A DNA stretch of 64,000 nt from contig NZ_DBMV01000046.1 in the NCBI RefSeq assembly GCF_002298975.1, positions 37,965 through 101,964 on the forward strand, read 5' to 3'. The translations under genes were made by a program, and so were the position numbers. Under the pieces are notes generated by a model. That model did no database searches and had not been told where the DNA came from. It was given only the letters and a program-made list of their open reading frames with translations. How positions within the stretch are numbered: the stretch's first letter is position 1; the number at the start of each line of letters is the position of its first letter. Positions 52,416 to 59,859 of this stretch are shown here, one piece after another. The DNA is from Ralstonia sp. UBA689. GTDB taxonomy: Bacteria > Pseudomonadota > Gammaproteobacteria > Burkholderiales > Burkholderiaceae.

Positions 52416-53327
52416 ATGACGACCGAAAACCAATCAGAACGCATTTCCCTCGCCGTGGTAGCAGCCGTGATCGGCGTGTTGCTCAGCGGTGTTGTCATCT
52501 ACGCCGTACGCTTTGTCAGCGGCCAGACACCTGCCGCGACATCTGCAATGGCCGTGGAGCCAAGTACGCGCGCCGTTGAGCGACCCATTGCGCCCGGCGC
52601 TGTCGCCCTTGTGGGGGACGCCAAACAGATCACCATCAGCGGCACCGTGCCAGACGAGGCGACCAAGGAACGCTTGCTCAAGCCAGCACGCGTGCTCTGG
52701 GGTAAGGACAACGTCGTGGACAAGGTCGAGGTCAGCGCCGGCGCTTTGCCGCTGTGGTGGCAGAGCCGTCCGGTTGATGTGCTTGCCCGCCTCAAGCAAA
52801 TGACCAGCTTCGATCTGCATACGTCAAGCGATGGCATGCAACTGAGCGGTGCGGCCCCGAACGATGCGGTGCGGTCTTCCATCGGTACGGCGGCCCCCGG
52901 CTGGATCGCGGGCCAACTGAAGTCGGCGATTGATGTGTCCATTAACGCAGGTTCCGGTGCAGGTGCCTCTGCGCCCTCTGACAGCCTGCTCGACGAGCAC
53001 ATCGAGTTTGCTTCGGGTTCGACAACCTTGCCGGATCCGGCCAAGGCGCGGCTCGATGAAATTGCTTCGTTGTTGAAAGACGATGATCGTACGATCGTCA
53101 TCACTGGGCACACCGACAATCAGGGCAGCGGGGAATCCAATCGAAAGCTCTCGCTGGAGCGCGCGGAAGCTGTCCGTCAATATCTGGCAAGCCAGGGCGT
53201 GCCGGCAGAGCGTATGCGGGCAGCAGGAGCCGGAGACAGCCAGCCGGTCGCGGATAATGCCAGCCCTGAGGGCCGTCAGCGCAACCGCCGCATTACATTT
53301 GCGGTGGCCTCGGCACAGTCGGCGTAA
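52416..53327 (+). CDS. BON- and OmpA-domain membrane protein (TagL-like)
   Basis: A 303-residue protein with an N-terminal membrane anchor (residues 11-33), a BON-like region (about 65-165: ITISGTVPDEATKERLL, LQLSGAAPNDAVRSSI type repeats) and an OmpA peptidoglycan-binding domain (about 195-300: IEFASGSTTLPDPAKARLDE, TGHTDNQGSGESNRKLSLER, NRRITFAVA). It would tether the cell envelope to the wall. With two TssL-OmpA proteins already present, it is the third peptidoglycan-binding protein in the cluster. Confidence 0.87.
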   Translation: MTTENQSERISLAVVAAVIGVLLSGVVIYAVRFVSGQTPAATSAMAVEPSTRAVERPIAPGAVALVGDAKQITISGTVPDEATKERLLKPARVLWGKDNVVDKVEVSAGALPLWWQSRPVDVLARLKQMTSFDLHTSSDGMQLSGAAPNDAVRSSIGTAAPGWIAGQLKSAIDVSINAGSGAGASAPSDSLLDEHIEFASGSTTLPDPAKARLDEIASLLKDDDRTIVITGHTDNQGSGESNRKLSLERAEAVRQYLASQGVPAERMRAAGAGDSQPVADNASPEGRQRNRRITFAVASAQSA

Positions 53328-53355
53328 GCCGTTCATTTTGAGCGGCAGTGTTTCC

Positions 53356-53709
53356 ATGCGCCCCCGCAAAACAAAAGCGGTTTCATCAAGTGAGTCCAAT
53401 GACGCCGTGACTGAGGCAACCGTGCTGGCGTTGTTGCAGCAGTCACCGTACACGCGCTTCAACGCCACGCTGGTTGCGCGGCGTCTGGGGTGCGGCACGG
53501 AGCTCGCCATCGCGCTTCTCAACGCGGTCGCTAAGCGCGGCGCGATTCGCGTCGAAACAAGCCGGCTCGGCGAGCCTGCCTATTCCGCACTGCCAGACGA
53601 CACCAAACTTCAGGATCTACGGGAGATCGTCGCGCGAGGCGAACTCGAGAACGATTACAACGGCGCACGCAGGCATTGGGAGCTCTGCATGACCATCCGT
53701 CGAACGTGA
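53356..53709 (+). CDS. Small winged-helix-like protein, unknown role
   Basis: A 117-residue basic protein. Residues about 20-75 (TEATVLALLQQSPYTRFNAT then LVARRLGCGTELAIALLNAV and KRGAIRVETSRLGEPAYSAL) have the helix-helix-strand order of a winged helix, suggesting DNA or protein binding, but I cannot assign a family. It follows the OmpA gene by 28 bp in the same direction. The N-terminus MRPRKTKAVSSSE is disordered. Confidence 0.5.
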   Translation: MRPRKTKAVSSSESNDAVTEATVLALLQQSPYTRFNATLVARRLGCGTELAIALLNAVAKRGAIRVETSRLGEPAYSALPDDTKLQDLREIVARGELENDYNGARRHWELCMTIRRT

Positions 53710-54179
53710 TTTTTGAGCCCCACTGGAACGGCGTCGCAGAGATCAGTTCCTTGCAGCACCAGCGCCAGCCGCTGGTACTGCCGTGCAAGCGGTGGCCGCA
53801 CGCGGCATCGTGTTCGGCCATCCTGGCACGAGCCCGCTGCATGCATTGGGAGGCGTCAGCCCCCATGTCGTAGCAGCCGCGGCGCAGAACGGGGAGGGAA
53901 TCGTCTCGCTGTTCCTGTGGTCGCAGATACGGGTGGTCAGCATCAAATATGACGGTGCTGATGAAGGCGGACAACCACGGCCAGGGCAGGTTGCCAGCGC
54001 TGCTTGCGTGGTTTGTCTGCGGCCGCAGAGGCGTGCTGCGCTCGGTGTTTGTGGCAGGGTTCGGCACCACCATGCTGTACGGCAACGGGCGTCGTTAACC
54101 CGGCGATCTCGGTAGCCATCGCGATCAAGGAGACGAAGGCGACCATGCAAGCGCTCTCGCACTACGTCATCTATATTCA
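53710..54179. other. Gap with possible gene remnants
   Basis: About 470 bp without an intact gene. Plus-strand frames are short and shift; minus-strand frames are long but of random composition. The clearest trace is at the right end, 54085-54195, where a plus-strand frame reads TGVVNPAISVAIAIKETKAT then ALSHYVIYIQCLL, resembling the first NPA loop and following helix of an aquaporin-family (MIP) channel. No second NPA or full set of helices is present, so at most a fragment remains. Confidence 0.35.
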
Positions 54180-54758
54180 ATGCCTGCTATTAGAAACAGT
54201 GATCACGCTATAACAGCGCGGCACGGCAGGGCTGCGGCGCTCGTCGCGTCGCTTGCTGTCGTGTTTGCCGTTCTGACGGCGCCTTGTTACGCCGAACCGG
54301 TGGATCAGGAAGAACCAAGCGCCATTGTGTCTTTGCCGACCGATGCCCCACAGCCTGCGGACTCCATGTTGGAGCGGCTCAGACAGAGCGCTCTGAACCT
54401 CGTTGGCATCCGGTACCGGTATGGAGGGAATGCGCCACAAACCGGATTCGATTGCAGCGGCCTTGTCCAGTACGTGTTGCGCTATACCGCGGGTATGCAC
54501 GTTGGCCGCACGGCAGCGAGTCTTGCGGGGGAGGGGCGCCCTGTCGGGCGCGAGCAATTGCAGCTGGGCGATCTGGTGTTCTTCAACACGCGGGGCGCTG
54601 GGTATTCGCATGTCGGCATCTACCTTGGTCGCGGTCAGTTCGTGCACGCCCCGTCCGCGGGAGGCCGCGTGCGCGTGGAAAATCTGGCCGGATCGTACTG
54701 GCAGTCTCACTATGTCGGTGCCAGACGGCTGTTCTTTGGCATCTTGCCGGCATCATGA
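54180..54758 (+). CDS. Exported NlpC/P60 peptidoglycan endopeptidase
   Basis: A 192-residue protein with a signal peptide (to about residue 38, ending PCYA) and one NlpC/P60 domain. The triad is Cys92 (FDCSGLVQYV), His144 (YSHVGIYLG) and His156 (FVHAPS), all present. It would cut the D-Glu-meso-Dap bond of wall peptides. Because it has its own signal peptide it is probably a wall-remodelling enzyme of the producer and not a T6SS-delivered effector. The stop overlaps a short repeat of the DUF3597 gene's 3' end. Confidence 0.9.
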   Translation: MPAIRNSDHAITARHGRAAALVASLAVVFAVLTAPCYAEPVDQEEPSAIVSLPTDAPQPADSMLERLRQSALNLVGIRYRYGGNAPQTGFDCSGLVQYVLRYTAGMHVGRTAASLAGEGRPVGREQLQLGDLVFFNTRGAGYSHVGIYLGRGQFVHAPSAGGRVRVENLAGSYWQSHYVGARRLFFGILPAS

Positions 54759-54790
54759 AAGCGCTGGCGGCAAACGGCGCAAAACCACCG
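54755..54790 (+). repeat. Remnant copy of the 3' end of the DUF3597 gene
   Basis: These 36 bases match 55911-55946 at about 31 positions by eye and read MKALAANGAKPP against MKALAANGGKLP in the intact gene. They overlap the NlpC stop codon. It is probably a scar of a duplication or deletion that once involved a second DUF3597 gene. Confidence 0.6.
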
Positions 54791-54891
54791 GCAGGGCGTG
54801 GTCCGATTTCATTTCTGACGATGCCGATCCGCCTGCGCGGCCGGCTCACCTGACCAATTATCAACGTTTGTAAGCGGCCTCAGGAACCGTC

Positions 54892-54915
54892 AACGGCTCG
54901 TTTTGGGAAGCCGTT
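54892..54915. other. Hairpin upstream of the His-rich genes
   Basis: A perfect 7-bp stem AACGGCT...AGCCGTT with a 10-nt loop, 60 bp before the first His-rich gene and 134 bp after the NlpC stop. There is no U-tract. It may stop NlpC transcripts or shape the leader of the next gene. Confidence 0.4.
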
Positions 54916-54974
54916 ATCGGGGCGTGGGGACATCGTCTCCACACTAACCAAATATGAAGAAGGGAGATGTTTCC

Positions 54975-55235
54975 ATGAAGAATTTTGTCGCTGCAGTGCT
55001 CACCGGTATGGCCTCCGTCGCAGCTTTCGCACAAGTGACTGCACCGCAAGTTCAGGTGACGGCTCCCAATGTAACGGTCCCACAAGTGCAAGTGACTGGG
55101 ACTCAGATGGCCCCGAAGCAGGACGCAGCGGTGGTATCTGCTCAGAATTCCGCCAATGTGCCCGCGAAGCACAAGCATCACCATCACCACCATCAGCATA
55201 AGAAGGCGGCTGAATCGAACGCGCAGAAGCAGTAA
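54975..55235 (+). CDS. Small exported His-rich protein
   Basis: An 86-residue protein: signal peptide MKNFVAAVLTGMASVAAFA, then a short repeat region (VTAPQVQVTAPNVTVPQVQV) and a C-terminal cluster KHKHHHHHHQHKK with nine histidines. Such tails bind nickel, zinc, copper or cobalt, so a periplasmic metal buffer or sensor is likely (inference). The ATG at 54975 is preferred over 54954 because a GGGAGA site precedes it and the signal peptide begins there. It is paired with a second His-rich gene 89 bp downstream. Confidence 0.75.
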   Translation: MKNFVAAVLTGMASVAAFAQVTAPQVQVTAPNVTVPQVQVTGTQMAPKQDAAVVSAQNSANVPAKHKHHHHHHQHKKAAESNAQKQ

Positions 55236-55324
55236 GCCGTTCAATTCGCAATTGAGTTTTCGCAAGGACGTTTCGTGCGGCGTTTGCTAATGACCGGACA
55301 CGCTGCCCTTCAAGGATCCAAATC

Positions 55325-55447
55325 ATGAAGAAACTGATTGTTGCTGCTATTGCCATGTTGTTTGCCGCTGGGGCTTTTGCCCAGAGCGCGGGTGGCACGC
55401 CGCATCACAAGCATCACAAGCACCACCATCGCGCACACCGCGGGTAA
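55325..55447 (+). CDS. Second small exported His-rich peptide
   Basis: A 40-residue frame: signal peptide MKKLIVAAIAMLFAAGAFA, then QSAGGTPHHKHHKHHHRAHRG. The mature peptide would be about 21 residues with eight histidines and six Lys/Arg. An AAGGA site lies upstream of the ATG. It repeats in miniature the design of the gene at 54975. Its small size means most gene finders miss it. It may bind metal or polyanions in the periplasm. Confidence 0.65.
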   Translation: MKKLIVAAIAMLFAAGAFAQSAGGTPHHKHHKHHHRAHRG

Positions 55448-55452
55448 GGGCA

Positions 55453-55479
55453 GGAGGGGCCGCGTGAAGCGCGGCCTCC
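55453..55479 (+). terminator. GC-rich hairpin after the second His-rich gene
   Basis: GGCCGCG (55458-55464) pairs with CGCGGCC (55470-55476), extended outward by GGA/TCC with a bulge, six bases after the stop codon. No T-run follows directly, so termination strength is uncertain. Confidence 0.45.
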
Positions 55480-55568
55480 GTTCGACTCGCTGCGGCGGCT
55501 TGCGCGGAGACTGTTCATCCCCGGTTTGAAATTCTTCAGCTTTTTTTAAATAGCATTGGAGTACTCGT

Positions 55569-55964
55569 ATGGGAATTTTTGCGGATATCGTTAATCGGAT
55601 TCGTGGTAAAGCTAAGCCGGATCAGCCGCCACTCGCCTCCGAGCCAGTGCCGGTTCCGGCGAGCACAGCCAACGCAGATGCTGCAGGCGATCCGCCACCG
55701 CTTGCTGAAATGGACGTGGAGTCTGTGATGGACCACCTGGTTCTTGAAAGTGGCCAATCTTTGAACTGGCGGACGTCGATCGTTGACACCATGAAGGCGC
55801 TCGGTGTTGACAGCAGCCTTGAGCATCGCAGGCAGCTTGCACAAGAACTGAGCTATCAGGGGGACATGTCTGATTCCGCGAGCATGAACATATGGCTACA
55901 TGCCCAACTTATGAAAGCGCTGGCTGCCAACGGCGGAAAACTGCCGCCAAGCCTGACAGCTTAA
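55569..55964 (+). CDS. DUF3597 family protein
   Basis: A 131-residue protein that begins MGIFADIVNRIRGK and has a proline/alanine-rich linker (about 15-45), then the DUF3597 domain (about 48-131: MDVESVMDHLVLESGQSLNW, RTSIVDTMKALGVDSSLEHR, NIWLHAQLMKALAANGGKLP). The family is widespread in proteobacteria and has no settled function; the domain is helical and was once compared with LysM-adjacent proteins. The last codons are duplicated at 54755. Confidence 0.85.
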   Translation: MGIFADIVNRIRGKAKPDQPPLASEPVPVPASTANADAAGDPPPLAEMDVESVMDHLVLESGQSLNWRTSIVDTMKALGVDSSLEHRRQLAQELSYQGDMSDSASMNIWLHAQLMKALAANGGKLPPSLTA

Positions 55965-56015
55965 GGCGTGGCCTTGTGCAGTCCAACCCATGTGGTACAT
56001 GAACCTAGAACGCTG

Positions 56016-56195
56016 ATGGTCGACGATATTTCTCGGCCCGTTTCGCTTTCACTTGAGCAACTGAAAGCGTTCTCTCTGTTATTGACCCCTGATTCCCTGA
56101 TGAGGCGAGCCACTTTGCAAGTGATTGGTGAGCACGAGCAGAGGATCTCTATCATCGAACAGCGGCACCATGTGCGATGCCATCAGTGGGATTAA
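56016..56195 (+). CDS. Small hypothetical protein
   Basis: A 59-residue frame (MVDDISRPVSLSLEQLKAFS, LLLTPDSLMRRATLQVIGEH, EQRISIIEQRHHVRCHQWD). The frame is open from 55968. The predicted helical, amphipathic sequence looks like a real small protein, but I recognise no family and see only a weak ribosome binding site. It lies between DUF3597 and another small frame in the same direction. Confidence 0.4.
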   Translation: MVDDISRPVSLSLEQLKAFSLLLTPDSLMRRATLQVIGEHEQRISIIEQRHHVRCHQWD

Positions 56196-56257
56196 GGGCC
56201 TTGGCGGTTCGTAAGAACGTTCGTCTGTCAGAATTGCCGCGAAAATAGTGTCTCAAC

Positions 56258-56449
56258 ATGGCGGAGCACCGTACCGATGATGAGCTGGATTTCATTACCT
56301 GGCTGAGCCGGAAATATCGAGGGGCGGAAGGGGGCGAGGTCCTTCGCACATACGTCCAGGCGCTGCGTCAGCGTGCACGTTGGGACGATGTCGACTCGAA
56401 CAGAGTCATCGCGTATGCAGAAGAATGCTTGCGGAAGATTCGGTCGTAA
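56258..56449 (+). CDS. Small hypothetical helical protein
   Basis: A 63-residue acidic-basic helical protein (MAEHRTDDELDFITWLSRKY, RGAEGGEVLRTYVQALRQRA, RWDDVDSNRVIAYAEECLRK). The sequence has no low complexity and reads like a conserved small protein, but no family is recognised. It sits 62 bp after the preceding small frame. Role unknown. Confidence 0.5.
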   Translation: MAEHRTDDELDFITWLSRKYRGAEGGEVLRTYVQALRQRARWDDVDSNRVIAYAEECLRKIRS

Positions 56450-56703
56450 AAAGAAGCGAGCAAGCAGGGTGCCGCGCTGGCGGCGGCCTCCCTCTGATGT
56501 TACTCGCAGGCGTCAATGCGAATGTAGCTTCGACGTCATCTCGCCCTGAAGGCAAAGCGATACACGTGCACCAGGGTCATTGGCTTGCCACGCATGGTTT
56601 CATCGCAGATAGAGTGCATATCGTGACGATTGTTATCGCGGTATGACGGTCTTGTCATTGAGCAATCTTCGCAACGCGCGCGGGTGAGCGCCCCACATGC
56701 GGT

Positions 56704-57057
56704 CTACGTACGGGCACGTGCAGCGGCCATTCCCGCAAGGGTTCGCGCGCTGATGAGATTGCGCTCGAACTCGGCAAGCGCGGCCATCATATGGAAGAGG
56801 AGCACACCGGTCGGCGACTGGGTATTGATTGCTTCGTTCAGTGAGATGAAGTCGATCTGCTTCCTGCCCAATTCGTTGACAAGGGCTACAAGCATGCTCA
56901 AAGAGCGGCCGAGTCGGTCTAGTCGCCAGACCACGAGCGTATCGCCATGCCGAAGGTGATTGAGCGCATCAGCTAATCCAGGTCTCACAAACTCGATTCC
57001 CGAGACACCCTGGTCGGAGTAGATGCGATCACATCCCGCTTCCCCCCGAATGGGCAA
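56704..57057 (-). pseudogene. Truncated serine recombinase (resolvase) remnant
   Basis: A 117-residue frame from a TTG matches the middle of Tn3-type resolvases: IYSDQGVSGIEFVRPGLADA, LVVWRLDRLGRSLSMLVALV and GVLLFHMMAALAEFERNLIS are all diagnostic. The first 30 or so residues with the catalytic serine, and the C-terminal HTH beyond MAAARA, are missing, so it cannot be active. It marks the right end of the T6SS region as a former mobile-element site. Confidence 0.85.
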
Positions 57058-58015
57058 TAGGTCTCCCGCCTAATACGAATGGCATAGATCAAACAAAGGT
57101 TGTGGCCTCGTGTTCCAGCGTTCCCAAAACGCCAAAAAACGGCACAAATGCGACGCCGTGTTGTTATCCCAACACATAAAAAAGCACGCTCTTCGGCGCA
57201 TGAACCGTACGGTGGTCGCTTTCGTTCACTATCGCCACCCTATGCGATGGAGTGTACGTCGCATAGGTACAAGGACGAATGCAAACAAACGTTAAGTTTC
57301 AATGGGTTGGGGCGCATCTTACTGGACAAATAAGGCCCCTTGTATCAGAGTTAAAAAAAATTTAACACCCAGTCCCCTGGAGGCCGCGTGGTGCCATCCG
57401 GTCGCCCCCGCTTTGGCCTAGCGAAAAAAGGGCCCCCTTTTGTGCAGTTTCCCGGCGCATTTTGAATGTCGTTTCTTGAAATTCAGAGGGCTGTATGAGA
57501 TCTAGGGATTGTGACAACCGACGCACTCCGCCACACGGGACGCCATTTCGATAAAGCTACGTGCCACGCGGCATGAGGGGGACATGAAGCCAGTCAGCTC
57601 AAATATCGACTCCCACATCGGCCGGGAAGGGGTGGCGCGTGTAGAAATCTGCATGAAATTCTGCTGCCCGTGATGGATTCAAATGGCGGGCCGCTTGGTG
57701 ATCAACGGGAATGTCGCCCATTGGATCGAACACTTCCGGAAATGGGGAAGTGGTTAACCGTCGCCTGAGTTGTCAATTTGTTTTGATGGTTAGGTCGGTG
57801 TCGGTTGGATGGTTTTGAGACGTTGATTTACTTTGGTGAGTATCGGTGGTTTTGTTGTTTGATTAGAGGTTATGTATATTGATTGCTATTAAGTAATTGA
57901 ATTTATTCGGCGGGTAATAAGGCGAAGTTTCCTACTCGGTGGCGTTGTTAGGTTGTTGCTGATGCATTAATTGTCTGATTCTGCTGGTTGACGGCGAGAT
58001 GCTCCAAGAAACGTT
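57058..58015. other. Long stretch without a recognisable gene
   Basis: About 960 bp with stop codons in all frames and no domain trace. Composition changes along it: the left third has short symmetric elements (GTTAAA...TTTAAC at 57350-57366, AAAAGGG-cc-CCCTTTT at 57426-57441), while 57770-58000 is strikingly T- and G-rich on the plus strand and poor in C. It adjoins a resolvase remnant and probably contains eroded mobile DNA plus the promoter of the gene at 58016. Confidence 0.5.
57239..57267. repeat. 9-bp perfect inverted repeat near the resolvase remnant
   Basis: CCTATGCGA (57239-57247) and TCGCATAGG (57259-57267) form a perfect inverted repeat around an 11-nt centre. The geometry fits a recombinase or repressor half-site pair. 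It lies 182 bp upstream of the truncated resolvase. Confidence 0.5.
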
Positions 58016-58714
58016 ATGAATCCAGTGGTCAACGCTTACTTTGCTCGCAAGCGGCAGCGGTGCCGATGGGCCGATTACATTGCGCGAATCCTCCTGGTGG
58101 GGGTGGGCGTGGCCATGGCCCTGCTGCTGCTCCGAACCTTGACCGGCGCGGCCACGCCTACGCTAGTCAGCGCCTTGGCCCATTGCGATCGGCGTCTCTT
58201 TGCCGCAATTGATGGCGAGCGCGATCGCCTTGATGATATTGCCCAGGTCAAGCGACGCAGTGGGTCTCTTTCCTACATCGCGGTTGGCGACCGGCTTCGT
58301 AGTGACTCCAGCGCAGTACGTTTTCTTGCCCCCTATCAAGATGGCCCGTTGGTACTGGACGGCTACTTTGATGAAGTTGAAGACCTCGGCGCAGGAGATG
58401 CGATCTTCACCTGGGGTTTTCTGGTGCGAGGCAGCGTGAGCGATGTGAGCAGGGCGCTAGGGCTGAATACGTTGCAGGCTTGGTCGTTGCACCGCGAAGG
58501 CAATGCTTTTGTTCGCACCGAAGTCTGGGATGGTAGCCACTGGCTGTTCGGTGCTCCAGACGGTGGAGAGGATCTGCCGAGTGACGCTCGGGTAGAGCGA
58601 ATTCTGTTTATGGAGGAAACCGAGCCAACAGGGGTGGCATCGGTGCGAATCGGTTGTTCTCTTCAAGGGCACGTAAGTGCGCCGATGCTGCTGTCTGCGC
58701 GCCCTGACCTTTGA
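58016..58714 (+). CDS. Membrane-anchored protein of unknown function
   Basis: A 232-residue protein with a basic N-terminus (NAYFARKRQRCRWADYIARI), one transmembrane helix at about 24-42 (ILLVGVGVAMALLLLRTLTG) and a soluble C-terminal part of about 185 residues. Nothing in it matches a family I know; the region GDAIFTWGFLVRGSVSDVSR (about 126-145) and WDGSHWLFGAPDGGEDLPSD (about 172-191) are its most distinctive blocks. Isolated between two gaps and upstream of the OmpR-type regulator. Confidence 0.65.
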   Translation: MNPVVNAYFARKRQRCRWADYIARILLVGVGVAMALLLLRTLTGAATPTLVSALAHCDRRLFAAIDGERDRLDDIAQVKRRSGSLSYIAVGDRLRSDSSAVRFLAPYQDGPLVLDGYFDEVEDLGAGDAIFTWGFLVRGSVSDVSRALGLNTLQAWSLHREGNAFVRTEVWDGSHWLFGAPDGGEDLPSDARVERILFMEETEPTGVASVRIGCSLQGHVSAPMLLSARPDL

Positions 58715-59115
58715 GCCCGTTGTCGCCGTCCATCGAACTCGTGTCTGGCCAGGTGGAGCGGGTTCGCTACTTTGTCGTTCGGCATGCCCGTCTGGCACGC
58801 ATGCTTTCTGAGAGGAGCGCGCTCCGACTGAAACGGCTGTCAACGCCACGGTTCAAGGTTTGCTGATCTGTGTGGTGACAAGGAGAAGTCAAGAACTGAC
58901 AGGAAAACGCGTTGGAATGTTGGTGGTAGAAATGGTGTGGGTAGGTGCTGGCGTACCGAGCATCTGCCCCAACACATATAAATGGAAGTCGCCAATGAAG
59001 CGGCTATCCAAAAGGGCGCATGCACAGGCCCGAATACGCAGTAGCGCCCACTTCATGGCAGGCAATGTGTATCGCTTGCCCATGCTGCAGTGTGCATTGG
59101 GGAAGGAGTACAGAA
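58715..59115. other. Leader region of the OmpR-type regulator gene
   Basis: A 401-bp gap with no convincing gene. The regulator frame is open leftward to 59020, but a strong GGAAGGAG at 59100-59107 sets the start at 59116. No clear promoter is visible. The left part is GC-rich and may be the 3' untranslated region of the gene at 58016. Confidence 0.45.
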
Positions 59116-59859
59116 ATGGATGTCGCGTGCTTGGAAAGCAGAGCATTGAGTGCGGGGTTGGTCCAGCGGAATCTCGAATCGCTTGGCCATCGCTGTGTTT
59201 CCTTTAACCGGGCGCAGACCCTCTTGGCGTCCGTGCGCAGGAGTACGTTCAGTCTTTATGTTGTGACTGCGCCGCAGCCGGATATCGAGTGCGAAGAGCT
59301 GGTGCAATGGTTGCGTAACACGCTGGGTACGGGCGTGCCGATCATGGTATTGGCACCCAACGGAGACGAGCGCTTCATGGTGCGGATGCTCTCTGCGGGC
59401 GCGGATAGATGCATGACAGGTTCTATCAACGGCAATGAACTTCGGGCGCACGTGAGTGCGTTGCTGCGTCGTGCGTATCTCGGACAGCACGATGAGGCAG
59501 CCGATCTGTTTGAGGAGGGGCAGTACGCCTTCGACCTCAAGAACGAGATCGTGACCTACCAGGGGCAGACGCTCTGTGTGTCGACTCGCGAGTTCAAACT
59601 GGCGCTCTATATGTTTCGCCATCTGGACTGGTTGGTTCCGCGAGACTTTCTGGAGACGTTCATCTGGGGCAAGTCAATCAGCCCGGACTCGCGCGCACTG
59701 GACGCACTGGTATCACGTGTGCGCACACGTTTTTTCCTGAATCGACAAAGTACCTATTCCTTGGTGAGCGTGTATTCGCACGGTTTCAAGCTGATTCGAA
59801 AAAGTGCAGTCGAAATGGGCCACGCATCCCCGGATACCGCTACGCGTTTGATTGCATGA
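59116..59859 (+). CDS. OmpR-type regulator with degenerate receiver domain
   Basis: A 247-residue protein with a receiver-like N-terminal domain (1-120) and an OmpR/PhoB winged helix (about 145-240: STREFKLALYMFRHLDWLVP, RALDALVSRVRTRFF, VYSHGFKLIR). The phosphorylation site is missing: the strand that should end in Asp reads FSLYVVTAPQPD, with Thr at position 51. The conserved Lys is replaced as well (MTGSINGNEL). It is therefore probably phosphorylation-independent. No sensor kinase gene is adjacent. It precedes the adhesin gene by 729 bp in the same direction, so control of the adhesin is plausible. Confidence 0.85.
   Translation: MDVACLESRALSAGLVQRNLESLGHRCVSFNRAQTLLASVRRSTFSLYVVTAPQPDIECEELVQWLRNTLGTGVPIMVLAPNGDERFMVRMLSAGADRCMTGSINGNELRAHVSALLRRAYLGQHDEAADLFEEGQYAFDLKNEIVTYQGQTLCVSTREFKLALYMFRHLDWLVPRDFLETFIWGKSISPDSRALDALVSRVRTRFFLNRQSTYSLVSVYSHGFKLIRKSAVEMGHASPDTATRLIA

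Noticed and set aside
53743..54180. A 145-codon minus-strand gene in the gap before the NlpC gene
   Set aside because: Composition is Arg/Cys/Thr-rich and random-looking, with no ribosome binding site or domain.
54180..54758. NlpC/P60 protein as a T6SS amidase effector
   Set aside because: It has its own signal peptide and no adjacent immunity gene, so a wall-remodelling role in the producer is more likely.
56016..56449. Toxin-antitoxin pair made of the two small frames
   Set aside because: They do not overlap, neither matches a known toxin or antitoxin fold, and no operator-like repeat precedes them.
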